Assembly: GCF_009709615.1 (NCBI RefSeq)
Contig: NZ_WJYA01000007.1
Location: 62,001 to 126,000, forward strand
Direction of reading: 5' to 3'
Length of the DNA: 64,000 nucleotides
Origin: Winogradskyella ouciana
GTDB taxonomy: Bacteria > Bacteroidota > Bacteroidia > Flavobacteriales > Flavobacteriaceae
Shown here: positions 1 through 7,848 of the stretch, piece after piece
Layout: each line of letters begins with the position of its first letter
How positions within the stretch are numbered: the first letter of the stretch is position 1
Position numbers and translations under genes: made by a program
The notes under the pieces: model-generated
Seen by the model: the letters and a program-made list of their open reading frames with translations, nothing else
What the model was told of the DNA's origin: nothing
The model's database searches: none

Positions 1-494
1 CAAATTAAAGGAATATTGGTTCCTATTTTTTTATCATCTCCATAGTAACCATAGGCTTTTTGAGATGGAAAAATAAAGGTTACGCTTTCTTCTGGTTTCA
101 TAAGTTTTAAACCTTCGCGCAGACCAGTAAACAATTCTTGTTTGTCCATCACATAGGTTCTGTTTTCTACATCGTAGATTTCATTACCGTTGATGTCTGA
201 AATATTATAGTCGAAATCTAAAATGTCACCAAACTCAGGTTGAATAGTATCACTTTCTACTTTGGTATTGTAGTAATACCAAAATCCGCTTTCGGAAGCG
301 ATATAATTTTTATCTGGATTGTTTTTTATAATGGACTGAATAAGGTTTTTCTCCTTCTCGTTCAGTTTTTTGTTGCGTTCAGCGGATTCTTTAAGAAAAG
401 AACCAGACTGTACCGATTCTGGCATTCTGGCTTCGGGAGATTTACAACCGAAACACAGTAACATTACTATGATTATGATATGTAGGTTTTTCAT
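1..494 (-). CDS. gldI: GldI-like gliding-motility FKBP peptidyl-prolyl isomerase, lipoprotein (C-terminus off the window)
   Basis: The reading frame opens at an ATG at 494 and runs off the left edge, so about 164 codons are visible. It starts with a lipoprotein signal (MKNLHIIIIVMLLCFGC, lipobox LCFGC), then a short charged linker and an FKBP-type fold: FGDILDFDYNISDINGNEIY, later GLREGLKLMKPEE and PSQKAYGYYGD. GldI is the FKBP-family lipoprotein needed for flavobacterial gliding and acts at the periplasmic face of a membrane. The neighbouring DHH phosphoesterase starts its stop codon 10 bp upstream, so the two are probably co-transcribed. An ordinary secreted FKBP isomerase is the alternative. 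The final residues and the stop are not visible. Confidence 0.85.
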   Translation of the reverse strand, partial: MKNLHIIIIVMLLCFGCKSPEARMPESVQSGSFLKESAERNKKLNEKEKNLIQSIIKNNPDKNYIASESGFWYYYNTKVESDTIQPEFGDILDFDYNISDINGNEIYDVENRTYVMDKQELFTGLREGLKLMKPEESVTFIFPSQKAYGYYGDDKKIGTNIPLI

Positions 495-504
495 ACTGAA
501 AAGT

Positions 505-1536
505 TTAATGCGCCTTGAGCGCTTGGGACAATTCATCTTTATACTGCGGTAATATACTAATAAATTTATCAATTGTTTCTTGTAGGCTTAAATCGCTACG
601 TCCACCAGCAGCATTATCGTGGCCTCCACCGTTAAAATGGGCTCTTGAAAATTGATTCACAGAAAACGACCCTTTACTTCGTAAGGATATTTTAATAATC
701 TCATCTTGATGGTTTTCTATAAAAATAGCGGCAAACACAATGCCTTTTAAAGAAAGTCCATAATTAACAAAACCTTCAGTATCACCTTTTTTAAAGTTGA
801 ATTCATCCAATTCAGCTTGTGACAACGTAATGTAAGCAGTGTTAAATTCAGGAAGCACTTTTAAATTCTGCATGGCTCTACCCAGCAACTGTAAACGACT
901 GTAACTGTTGGTGTCGAACACATTATTATGTATCTGGGCATTGTTAGCACCTTTTTCTATTAAGCATCCAACCACCTCATGCGTTCTGCTCGTTGTTGAC
1001 GGAAAGCGAAATGAACCTGTATCCGTCATAATACCAACATATAAACACGTGGCAATAGTGGCATTGATTTTATTTGCATCGTCAAGCATTTCAATAAAAT
1101 TATAAACCATCTCACAAGTAGAAGACATGCTCACATCAGAATAGGTGTATGCAGCATAATCATCTGGTTGTTGATGATGATCTATCATAATTTTAGTGGC
1201 TTCGGAATTTTCCAAAGCTTCTGACATGGCGCCAACTCTACTCAAAGAATTAAAATCTAGTGTAAAAATAAGATCGGCATTATCGATTAGTGTTCGGCTT
1301 TCCTCTGTTTGGTTTTCAAAAATCATAACAGCATCGTCTCCTGGCAACCATTTTAAAAACTCCGGATAATCATTAGGTGCAATCACCGTTGCTGTGTGAT
1401 TATATAGTTTTAAATAATGGTACAAGCCTAGGGTAGAGCCCATGGCATCTCCATCTGGATTTTTATGTGGCACAATAACGATGTGCCTTGGTGTGCTCAA
1501 TAGCGCCTTTATTTCTGGAATCTGGGTTTTAATCAT
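505..1536 (-). CDS. DHH/DHHA1 family phosphoesterase (NrnA-like nanoRNase/pAp phosphatase)
   Basis: 343 residues from the ATG at 1536. DHH motifs are intact: VPHKNPDGDAMGS (about 22-34) supplies the first metal-binding aspartates, then a LDFN segment, IDHHQQPDD for the DHH signature, and MTDTGSFRFPST. The C-terminal DHHA1 domain ends in GGGHDNAAGG. The family (NrnA, oligoribonuclease and 3'-phosphoadenosine 5'-phosphate phosphatase) degrades short RNA oligomers in the cytoplasm. The frame stays open upstream to 1677, but that part translates an interspersed repeat, and the DHH homology starts just after MIKTQ, so 1536 is preferred. It lies head to tail with gldI. Confidence 0.9.
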   Translation of the reverse strand: MIKTQIPEIKALLSTPRHIVIVPHKNPDGDAMGSTLGLYHYLKLYNHTATVIAPNDYPEFLKWLPGDDAVMIFENQTEESRTLIDNADLIFTLDFNSLSRVGAMSEALENSEATKIMIDHHQQPDDYAAYTYSDVSMSSTCEMVYNFIEMLDDANKINATIATCLYVGIMTDTGSFRFPSTTSRTHEVVGCLIEKGANNAQIHNNVFDTNSYSRLQLLGRAMQNLKVLPEFNTAYITLSQAELDEFNFKKGDTEGFVNYGLSLKGIVFAAIFIENHQDEIIKISLRSKGSFSVNQFSRAHFNGGGHDNAAGGRSDLSLQETIDKFISILPQYKDELSQALKAH

Positions 1537-1598
1537 AAGTTGCGAATTTACGATTTTTAGAGGTTTGGTTAAATGTTTTAATATGAAATTAAGAATCC

Positions 1599-1740
1599 TG
1601 TCATTACAATTATGACACACTGAGCGCAGTCGAAGTGTCAATGAAATAGAATACTTAATGTTGAAGGGCTTCGACAAGCTTCACTTGGGTACTTTCGAAG
1701 CAAAATTTATTTGCTCCTCAGTAATGCTCAGCCTGACATT
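1599..1740. repeat. Degenerate Bacteroidetes REP-like palindromic repeat
   Basis: The stretch holds CACTGAGCGCAGTCGAAGTG near 1617-1636 and, facing it, GGGCTTCGAC (1666-1675) with GCTCAGCCTGACATT (1726-1740). These are the two arms of an interspersed palindrome of the type TGACACTGAGCG-AGTCGAAG / CTTCGAC-GCTCAGCCTGACA that I recognise from many Bacteroidetes genomes. The right arm is interrupted by roughly 50 bp. It lies between the divergent DHH and ndk genes. Confidence 0.6.
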
Positions 1741-1759
1741 AATTTAATATTTGAACCTC

Positions 1760-1789
1760 TTGATAAATTAAAGAAATACATTACTTTTG
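1760..1789 (+). promoter_or_regulatory. Bacteroidetes-type promoter of ndk
   Basis: TTG at 1760-1762, then 19 bases, then TACTTTTG at 1782-1789. This fits the Bacteroidetes primary sigma consensus TTTG-N19-TAnnTTTG. The start codon of ndk follows 22 bases downstream. Confidence 0.75.
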
Positions 1790-1811
1790 CACCTCAATAA
1801 AAAAATAATAC

Positions 1812-2231
1812 ATGGCAACTAACAGAACATTTACAATGTTAAAGCCAGATGCTGTTGAAAAAGGACACATTGGCGCAATATTAGAAAAAATTACAGCTTC
1901 AGGATTTAGAATCGTAGCAATGAAGTTAACCCAAATGACTACAGCTGATGCTGAAGAATTTTATGGCATTCACAAAGAACGTCCATTCTTTGGCGAATTG
2001 GTAGAATATATGACTCGTGGACCTATCGTTGCAGCGATTTTAGAAAAAGACAACGCTGTTGAAGATTTTAGAACCTTAATTGGTGCTACAAACCCTGCAG
2101 ATGCAGCAGAAGGTACTATCCGTAAATTATATGCGGCTTCTATTGGCGAAAACGCTGTACATGGTAGTGATAGTGATGAAAATGCAGCTATTGAAGGTGC
2201 TTTCCATTTCTCTGGTAGAGAGATGTTTTAA
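1812..2231 (+). CDS. ndk: Nucleoside diphosphate kinase
   Basis: 139 residues, the normal NDK length. The active-site histidine is H117 in the [13 protein letters not shown] motif, and the nucleotide-binding N-terminal segment [12 protein letters not shown] is present. The enzyme moves gamma phosphates from ATP to other NDPs through a phosphohistidine, in the cytoplasm. It is a monocistronic unit: its own TAnnTTTG promoter upstream and a strong intrinsic terminator downstream. Confidence 0.97.
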   Translation: MATNRTFTMLKPDAVEKGHIGAILEKITASGFRIVAMKLTQMTTADAEEFYGIHKERPFFGELVEYMTRGPIVAAILEKDNAVEDFRTLIGATNPADAAEGTIRKLYAASIGENAVHGSDSDENAAIEGAFHFSGREMF

Positions 2232-2254
2232 GAACACACATTTATATTATATTG

Positions 2255-2286
2255 AAAAGACCATCTGTACGGATGGTCTTTTTTTT
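2255..2286 (+). terminator. Intrinsic terminator of ndk
   Basis: AAAAGACCATC (2255-2265) pairs with GATGGTCTTTT (2272-2282) around a 6-base loop and runs into a T tract. It sits 24 bp after the ndk stop codon. Confidence 0.9.
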
Positions 2287-2423
2287 ATTCTAATAATTGA
2301 AACTACAACTCATCCTTAAAAAATTACAATTCAGTAAATCCCATTTTAAAAACCTATGGATGCAACGGATATTTGTATCAAACCTACTTCACATATAGTT
2401 TCGTAGGACAAATATTAAATATT

Positions 2424-3059
2424 ATGGGAACACTAGTAAAATTTGCAGTTGTATTAATCATTAGTATTGTTGGTCACAACATTATGGCACAGACCAATTT
2501 TGAAAAAGGGATGACAAAAGCCTTTGAACTTTGGGAAGCCGATAAATGGGACGAGGCAGAGAATATGTTTGAGCGTATCGCAAAGGCAGAAGATAAAGAA
2601 TGGTTGCCCAACTATTACATCGCACAGATCAATAGTCTTAAAAGCTGGAACGAAAAAGACGAAGCGGTTTTAAAAGCACAATTAGACAAGGCACAAGAAC
2701 ATTTGGATTTGGCCATGACCAAAAGTGAGGACAATGCAGAACTATTGATAATGCAAGCACAGGTTTTAACCAATTGGGTAGCCTTTGATGGCATGACCTA
2801 CGGTATGAAATATGGCCAAAAAATAGGAGAACTGTATGCTAAAGCCTTGCAACTAGAACCTAAAAATCCGAGAGCTGCATTTTGTAAAGCCGATTGGGAC
2901 ATGGGAAGTGCCAAATATTTTGGAAAAGATACAGCACCATATTGTAAGGATATTGAAGCATCAATTGAACTTTTTGATACCTTTAAGCCTGAGACGGAGT
3001 TTCATCCAAACTGGGGAAAGGAGCGTGCAGAGCAGGTAGCGGAATCTTGTAAAGAATAA
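2424..3059 (+). CDS. Secreted TPR-like protein preceding the LytS kinase
   Basis: 211 residues from the ATG at 2424. That start gives a clean signal peptide ending in HNIMAQ; the open frame upstream to 2373 adds an unlikely extension. The mature part is helical and TPR-like (FEKGMTKAFELWEADKWDEA, NYYIAQINS, AELLIMQAQVL, ALQLEPKNPRAAFCKAD). I see no catalytic motif. It ends 9 bp before the histidine kinase and is probably the first gene of the signalling operon, so it may act in the periplasm as a sensor accessory. That role is inferred only from position. Confidence 0.8.
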   Translation: MGTLVKFAVVLIISIVGHNIMAQTNFEKGMTKAFELWEADKWDEAENMFERIAKAEDKEWLPNYYIAQINSLKSWNEKDEAVLKAQLDKAQEHLDLAMTKSEDNAELLIMQAQVLTNWVAFDGMTYGMKYGQKIGELYAKALQLEPKNPRAAFCKADWDMGSAKYFGKDTAPYCKDIEASIELFDTFKPETEFHPNWGKERAEQVAESCKE

Positions 3060-3068
3060 AAAGTAATT

Positions 3069-4421
3069 ATGTCAAAGTCAATTAAATTTCTAACAGTTAC
3101 ATTCTTCATTGGATGCGGTATTTTTGTAATTGGAAACCTATTGTCCAAAGGTTTTAACTACAATACGATCAATGATTTTTTGGTTGATTTTTTCTTCTAT
3201 CAGCTTTATACATATGTGATCAGTTATACCAATACCCAGTATTTTGATTATATGAAGAAACGAGAGTTTCGAGATTATGAGGTTGCTAAACGTATAATCT
3301 ATGGTATTGTTGGTGCTACTGTTATTACGCTCATCTGTATTTTCTTTCTTAGAGTTTTAATAGAGGTATTGATTTATAAAATACCGTTTCAAGTCTTTAT
3401 AGAAAATGAATCTTGGAAAGGGTATTCTTTCGGACTGTGGATTACATTGAGTATCATTTCCACCTTTTATGTGGTTTATTTTTACAACCGTTACCAGAAA
3501 AATAAAATTAAGGAACAAAAAGTTATTGCTGGTGCTGCAAGTGCCAAGTTCGATGCTCTTAAAAACCAATTAGATCCGCATTTTCTGTTCAATAGCTTAA
3601 ATGTACTTACCAGTTTAATTGAAGAAAACCCAGACAATGCACAGCGTTTTACGACGTCGCTTTCTAAAGTCTATCGCTATGTTCTAGAACAAAAGAACAA
3701 GGAACTGGTCACCGTGGATGAAGAATTGGATTTTGCAAAAACCTATATGTCGCTTATAAAAATGCGCTTTGAGGATAGCATCATTTTTGAAATTCCGGAG
3801 AAGGCGTCAAATCCTGAAAGTAAAGTTGTGCCCTTATCGTTGCAACTACTTTTAGAGAATGCGGTAAAGCACAATATGGTGACCACGAGCAAACCGTTGC
3901 ACATAAAAATCTATGAAGATGGTAATCACTTGGTGGTGATGAACAACCTTCAGCCCAAACAAATTGTAAAGAAGAGTAGTGGAGTAGGGTTGGACAATAT
4001 AAAACAACGCTACAAACTACTGTCTGAACGAAAAGTTTACATCAATCAAAGAGAAAAGGATTTTGCGGTTGCAATTCCTATGCTCACAAAACAAGTATCA
4101 ATCATGAGAACAACACAAAAATCACAAGAACGTCTAAATGACGATTATGTTAGAGCACGCAAGCGTGTGGAAGAGCTAAAGGCATTTTACTACAGCTTAA
4201 TTTCCTATTGCTTGGTGATTCCGTTTTTAGTATTTATTTGGTATCAATTTTCAAGACATACCATTCAATGGTTTTGGTTTCCGATGATAGGCTGGGGCAT
4301 TAGTTTATTGTTTCAAGCGTATAGGGTTTATGTAGATGATGGTGCCTTAGGTGCTAGATGGGAAGAACGCAAAATTGAAGAATATATGCGCAAGGAAGAT
4401 GAAAGAAGCCGTTGGAGTTAA
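3069..4421 (+). CDS. LytS-type sensor histidine kinase with C-terminal 2TM domain
   Basis: 450 residues. Four predicted N-terminal membrane spans are followed by a His_kinase (PF06580-type) domain with DPHFLFNSLNVL, whose H171 is the presumed phosphorylation site. The N box is LLLENAVKHN (about 264-273) and the G box is GVGLDNIKQRY. After the ATPase domain, near MRTTQKSQERL, comes a second membrane module of the 2TM family: YVRARKRVEELKAFYYSLIS, two hydrophobic spans, then RWEERKIEEYM. The two following genes are stand-alone copies of that module, so this looks like a kinase-2TM fusion. The cognate LytTR regulator lies at 7093. Confidence 0.9.
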   Translation: MSKSIKFLTVTFFIGCGIFVIGNLLSKGFNYNTINDFLVDFFFYQLYTYVISYTNTQYFDYMKKREFRDYEVAKRIIYGIVGATVITLICIFFLRVLIEVLIYKIPFQVFIENESWKGYSFGLWITLSIISTFYVVYFYNRYQKNKIKEQKVIAGAASAKFDALKNQLDPHFLFNSLNVLTSLIEENPDNAQRFTTSLSKVYRYVLEQKNKELVTVDEELDFAKTYMSLIKMRFEDSIIFEIPEKASNPESKVVPLSLQLLLENAVKHNMVTTSKPLHIKIYEDGNHLVVMNNLQPKQIVKKSSGVGLDNIKQRYKLLSERKVYINQREKDFAVAIPMLTKQVSIMRTTQKSQERLNDDYVRARKRVEELKAFYYSLISYCLVIPFLVFIWYQFSRHTIQWFWFPMIGWGISLLFQAYRVYVDDGALGARWEERKIEEYMRKEDERSRWS

Positions 4422-4433
4422 AAATTAGGACTT

Positions 4434-4742
4434 ATGGAAAATCAAGATTTAAAATATATAAAAGCCAAGAATAAGGTCGAAAAGGAAAAGGCATTTTATA
4501 CGCACTTAGGAATTTACATTGTAGTAAACTTAATGATTACGGGTTTTAAGGTTTCAGACAGCCTAGGCACATGGGAATCTTTTATTGGCTCATTGTTGAG
4601 TTTGGATGTGTTTATAACCTGGTTTATCTGGGGAATTGTTCTGATTATGCATTTTATATCCCTAAAATTCGGATTGAAATGGGAAGAACGAAAAATTGAA
4701 GAATTAATGAACAAGGAATTAACTAATAATTCTAAAGAATAA
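4434..4742 (+). CDS. 2TM domain protein (first free-standing copy)
   Basis: 102 residues made of one 2TM domain: an amphipathic lead (KYIKAKNKVEKEKAFYTHLG), two membrane spans, and the diagnostic tail KWEERKIEELMNKE. It starts 12 bp after the kinase, whose C-terminus carries the same module. The family's molecular function is not known to me. Co-location with LytS/LytTR genes suggests a membrane partner of the kinase. Confidence 0.85.
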   Translation: MENQDLKYIKAKNKVEKEKAFYTHLGIYIVVNLMITGFKVSDSLGTWESFIGSLLSLDVFITWFIWGIVLIMHFISLKFGLKWEERKIEELMNKELTNNSKE

Positions 4743-4754
4743 AAAATAAAAGTG

Positions 4755-5099
4755 ATGGAAAAGTATAGTTTAGAACCTTATGAGGAAAAGGATAAAGTTT
4801 CGGATTTTAGAAAAGAAGAAGCATATCTGCGCGCCAAGAAGAAAGTAGATGCTTTAGTTGGATTTTACTGGCATTTTGCGGTTTATCTTGTTGTCAATAT
4901 CTTCTTGATATTGTTGATTGGCCTCAACTCAGATCAAGGATTTAGAGGTTTTGGACCTTATGCCACAGCTGTATTTTGGGGTATTGGATTGTTCTTTCAT
5001 TTTATTGGTGTTTTTGGTCCCGATTTCTTTTTCGGCAAGGACTGGGAAAAACGAAAAATGAAAGAGTTTATGGATAAGGAAGAACGAAATTGGGAGTAG
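4755..5099 (+). CDS. 2TM domain protein (second free-standing copy)
   Basis: 114 residues from the ATG at 4755 (a GTG three bases earlier is possible). A charged N-terminal extension of about 22 residues precedes a 2TM domain: YLRAKKKVDALVGFYWHFAV, two spans, then KDWEKRKMKEFMDKEE. It starts 12 bp after the preceding 2TM gene and is likely a tandem duplicate of it. The 65-bp gap to the amidohydrolase contains a small palindrome, CTGCAATTTGCAG (5121-5133). Confidence 0.85.
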   Translation: MEKYSLEPYEEKDKVSDFRKEEAYLRAKKKVDALVGFYWHFAVYLVVNIFLILLIGLNSDQGFRGFGPYATAVFWGIGLFFHFIGVFGPDFFFGKDWEKRKMKEFMDKEERNWE

Positions 5100-5164
5100 G
5101 TTCAGTATACAGTTTATAGTCTGCAATTTGCAGTCAAAAGATTAATTAATAAAAAAATGAAGTC

Positions 5165-6301
5165 ATGTATAAAATCAAATTAGTTGGAGTCCTTTTAGTC
5201 TTTGTTTTTGTTGGTAATACCCAAAACAGTTTTATTGTCGAAAACGTGAAGGTTTTTGATGGTGAAATCGTTATCGAATCCACTTCGGTTAAAGTTGAAG
5301 ACGGTATCATTACAGAGATTTCAAAATCCATTAAAGCATCTGATGGATATGAAGTCATTGACGGAAATGGTAAAACCTTGATGCCAGCATTATCTAATGC
5401 GCACGTACATGCTTGGGGACCACAATCTTTGGAGGAAGCAGCAAAAGCAGGTGTATTGAATGTTATGGATATGCATGGTGTAGAAACCTATCAATCTGCA
5501 ATGCGCCAGCTCAAAGATTCTACCAATTATGCCAGATATTATGTTGCTGGTTATGCAGCAACTGCGCCAGAAGGTCATGGCACGCAGTATGGATTTCCTG
5601 TGCCAACGTTGATGAAACCAGAAGAAGCTAAAAAATTTATTGATGATAGGGTAAAGGCTAATGTTGATTATATCAAAATTATTGTTGAGCCTTGGAAAGC
5701 CACTTTAGATTCCGTAACCGTTGCTCAGCTTATCAAAGAAGCACATAAAGCTGAAAGAATTGCTGTGGTTCATGTAAGTCGATTAGATAATGCAGTTGAT
5801 GCGATATCAAATGATGCTGATGGATTGGTGCATATTTGGTGGGACAAGGAATTGGAGGCCTCCCAACTTAAAAAACTTTCTGAGGAGAAATCATTTTTTG
5901 TCATTCCGACTTTACTGACTACCATAGAGGTATTTAAAGTTATGGGAAGTGGTGCAGCGCAATTTTTAAGTAAGGAGCAATTATTTTTAGAGGTTAAAAA
6001 AATGCATGAAGCCGGAATACCGATTTTAGCAGGAACTGATCCGCCTAATGCAAATATTAATTACGGTACAGATTTGTACAAAGAATTACAGCTATTAAGT
6101 GAATCTGGGCTTTCTAACGTTGAAGTTCTAAAAGCAGGAACCAGTAACATCACCAAAGCCTTTGGTTTAGACAACGTTGGATATATAAAAGTAGGTTACA
6201 AGGCTGATTTGGTATTGGTTAATGGAGATGTAACAAAAGATATTTCGTTATTGAATAATGAAAAAACAGTTTGGAAAGAAGGTAAACTCGTAAAACAGTA
6301 A
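5165..6301 (+). CDS. Secreted amidohydrolase (imidazolonepropionase-like)
   Basis: 378 residues with a signal peptide (MYKIKLVGVLLVFVFVGNTQ). Amidohydrolase metal-site motifs are present: NAHVHAW (HxH) near residue 80, HVSR and HIWW for the next histidines, and AGTDPP for the final aspartate. A C-terminal composite-domain segment (GYKADLVLVNGDVTKD) is typical of the imidazolonepropionase/Xaa-Pro group. The substrate cannot be told from sequence. Its place inside the LytS/2TM/LytTR cluster is unusual for a periplasmic hydrolase and may reflect co-regulation. Confidence 0.85.
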   Translation: MYKIKLVGVLLVFVFVGNTQNSFIVENVKVFDGEIVIESTSVKVEDGIITEISKSIKASDGYEVIDGNGKTLMPALSNAHVHAWGPQSLEEAAKAGVLNVMDMHGVETYQSAMRQLKDSTNYARYYVAGYAATAPEGHGTQYGFPVPTLMKPEEAKKFIDDRVKANVDYIKIIVEPWKATLDSVTVAQLIKEAHKAERIAVVHVSRLDNAVDAISNDADGLVHIWWDKELEASQLKKLSEEKSFFVIPTLLTTIEVFKVMGSGAAQFLSKEQLFLEVKKMHEAGIPILAGTDPPNANINYGTDLYKELQLLSESGLSNVEVLKAGTSNITKAFGLDNVGYIKVGYKADLVLVNGDVTKDISLLNNEKTVWKEGKLVKQ

Positions 6302-6305
6302 TGTG

Positions 6306-6620
6306 ATGCAAATGAACAATGACGAAAAACAGCGTATAGCCAAGAAAAAAGTAAGACGGTTAAAACTTTTTTACATTCATTTGGCTGGATATATTGTTAT
6401 GCTGGTTCTGTTATCCTATAACTTATATATCGTTGAAGGTCCGTATAAGAACAATATAATAAGTCTCAATCTATCTATTATAGTGGCTTGGACGGTTTTT
6501 ATTGGAATCCACGGCTTCAAGGTATTTAAAGACCGGACACTATTCAACAAAAATTGGGAGAATAAAAAGTTGAAGAAATTTGCACAAGAAGAGGAAACGG
6601 AAAAGAAAATGTGGGAATGA
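6306..6620 (+). CDS. 2TM domain protein (third free-standing copy)
   Basis: 104 residues from the ATG at 6306, four bases after the amidohydrolase stop. KQRIAKKKVRRLKLFYIHLA, two spans, then NWENKKLKKFAQEEE match the 2TM pattern of the neighbouring copies. It overlaps the DUF2306 gene by an ATGA junction (6617-6620), so the two are translationally coupled. Confidence 0.85.
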   Translation: MQMNNDEKQRIAKKKVRRLKLFYIHLAGYIVMLVLLSYNLYIVEGPYKNNIISLNLSIIVAWTVFIGIHGFKVFKDRTLFNKNWENKKLKKFAQEEETEKKMWE

Positions 6621-7096
6621 ATTACCTTAACGACATTATACATAGTATTATTGGTTGGTTTCATTTTATAACCGCTGTAATAGCTATGATAACTGGCACA
6701 ATAGTTTTGCTAAATTTAAAGGGAACTACTTTTCATAAACGCATAGGTTACATTTATGTGTTATCCATGTTGTTATTGAATATTAGCGCTTTCTTCATTA
6801 TGAATTTCGGAAGTTTCAGCCTATTTCATTTTTTTGCTATCGTAAGTTTGGTGAGCATTTTAGGAGGCATCATTCCAATGCTTAAAAGAGGAAAAAATTG
6901 GTTTGCCTATCATTTCTTTTTTATGAGTTGGTCGGTTGTAGGCCTATACTGCGCCTTTTGGGCAGAGGTAGGGACGCGTTTTGTAGATAACATGAAAGAC
7001 TTTTGGTGGATGGTAGCGTTAGCTACTTTTATAACGGCATTCATCGGTAGTAGGATTATTAATAAAGAAGCTAAAAAATTACATCTCAAAAAATGA
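6617..7096 (+). CDS. DUF2306-like multi-pass membrane protein
   Basis: 159 residues starting at the ATGA overlap with the 2TM gene. About five predicted membrane helices. The pattern HFITAVIAMITGTIVLLNLKG, then FHKRIGYIYVLSM, matches the DUF2306 family, whose conserved histidines sit near membrane edges. The function of the family is not established. It overlaps the response regulator by ATGA at 7093-7096, so it belongs to the same transcription unit. Confidence 0.8.
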   Translation: MNYLNDIIHSIIGWFHFITAVIAMITGTIVLLNLKGTTFHKRIGYIYVLSMLLLNISAFFIMNFGSFSLFHFFAIVSLVSILGGIIPMLKRGKNWFAYHFFFMSWSVVGLYCAFWAEVGTRFVDNMKDFWWMVALATFITAFIGSRIINKEAKKLHLKK

Positions 7097-7848
7097 ATAT
7101 TATAATTATTGAAGACGAAAAACCATCAGCAAGACGTTTACAGCGTATGCTAAAATCATTGGATGTTGAAGCGGAAACCATGCTACATTCCGTTGAGGAA
7201 TCCATAGAGTGGTTTCAGAACAATGAGCACCCAGATTTAATTTTTTTGGATATTCAGCTTAGCGATGGGTTGTCTTTTGAGATTTTTGAAGCTATAGATA
7301 TTAATTCGGCGGTTATATTCACCACAGCATACGATGAATATGCGCTTCAGGCATTCAAACTCAATAGTATCGATTATTTATTGAAGCCAATTGATGAAGA
7401 CGATTTAAAAAAAGCTGTTATAAAATTCAAGAATAGAACACCTCAGAGGCAATCCGTGACTTTAGATTTTGATGATATAAAAAAACTATTGGTCAACCCG
7501 ATTGAACGTGAATATAAAAAGCGTTTTTCTGTTAAAGTTGGGCAACACCTAAAACTCATCAATATTGATGATATAGAATGTATTTACAGCGAAAATAAAG
7601 GTACTTATGTGTTCACCAATGAAGGCAGAAATTATCTTTTGGATTTGACCTTAGATCAACTGGAAGACGAGCTAGAGCCACATGTGTTTTATAGGGTAAG
7701 CCGAAAGTTTTATGTGAATATTAATGCCATCAAAGATATTATTAGTTATACCAACTCAAGACTTCAAATTAAATTGAACCATTACAACGAACAAGAAATC
7801 ATTGTAGCTAGAGAGCGGGTAAAGGATTTTAAAAACTGGTTAGAATAA
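7093..7848 (+). CDS. LytTR family response regulator
   Basis: 251 residues. The receiver domain (about 1-120) has the acidic pair EDE at residues 7-9, phosphoacceptor D53 in DLIFLDIQLSDG, and the lysine of LLKPID. The LytTR DNA-binding domain follows (about 140-250): RFSVKVGQHLKLINIDDIEC, YRVSRKFYVNINAI. It is the expected partner of the LytS-type kinase at 3069. The operon ends here, one base before the convergent LETM1-like gene. Confidence 0.95.
   Translation: MNIIIIEDEKPSARRLQRMLKSLDVEAETMLHSVEESIEWFQNNEHPDLIFLDIQLSDGLSFEIFEAIDINSAVIFTTAYDEYALQAFKLNSIDYLLKPIDEDDLKKAVIKFKNRTPQRQSVTLDFDDIKKLLVNPIEREYKKRFSVKVGQHLKLINIDDIECIYSENKGTYVFTNEGRNYLLDLTLDQLEDELEPHVFYRVSRKFYVNINAIKDIISYTNSRLQIKLNHYNEQEIIVARERVKDFKNWLE

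Noticed and set aside
1537..1677. N-terminal extension of the DHH phosphoesterase
   Set aside because: The added residues translate the palindromic repeat and lack any similarity to the family; the ATG at 1536 fits the fold.
4080..4140. Frameshift or misassembly joining the kinase to a 2TM gene
   Set aside because: The frame is continuous with intact motifs on both sides and no sign of decay; a true fusion is simpler.
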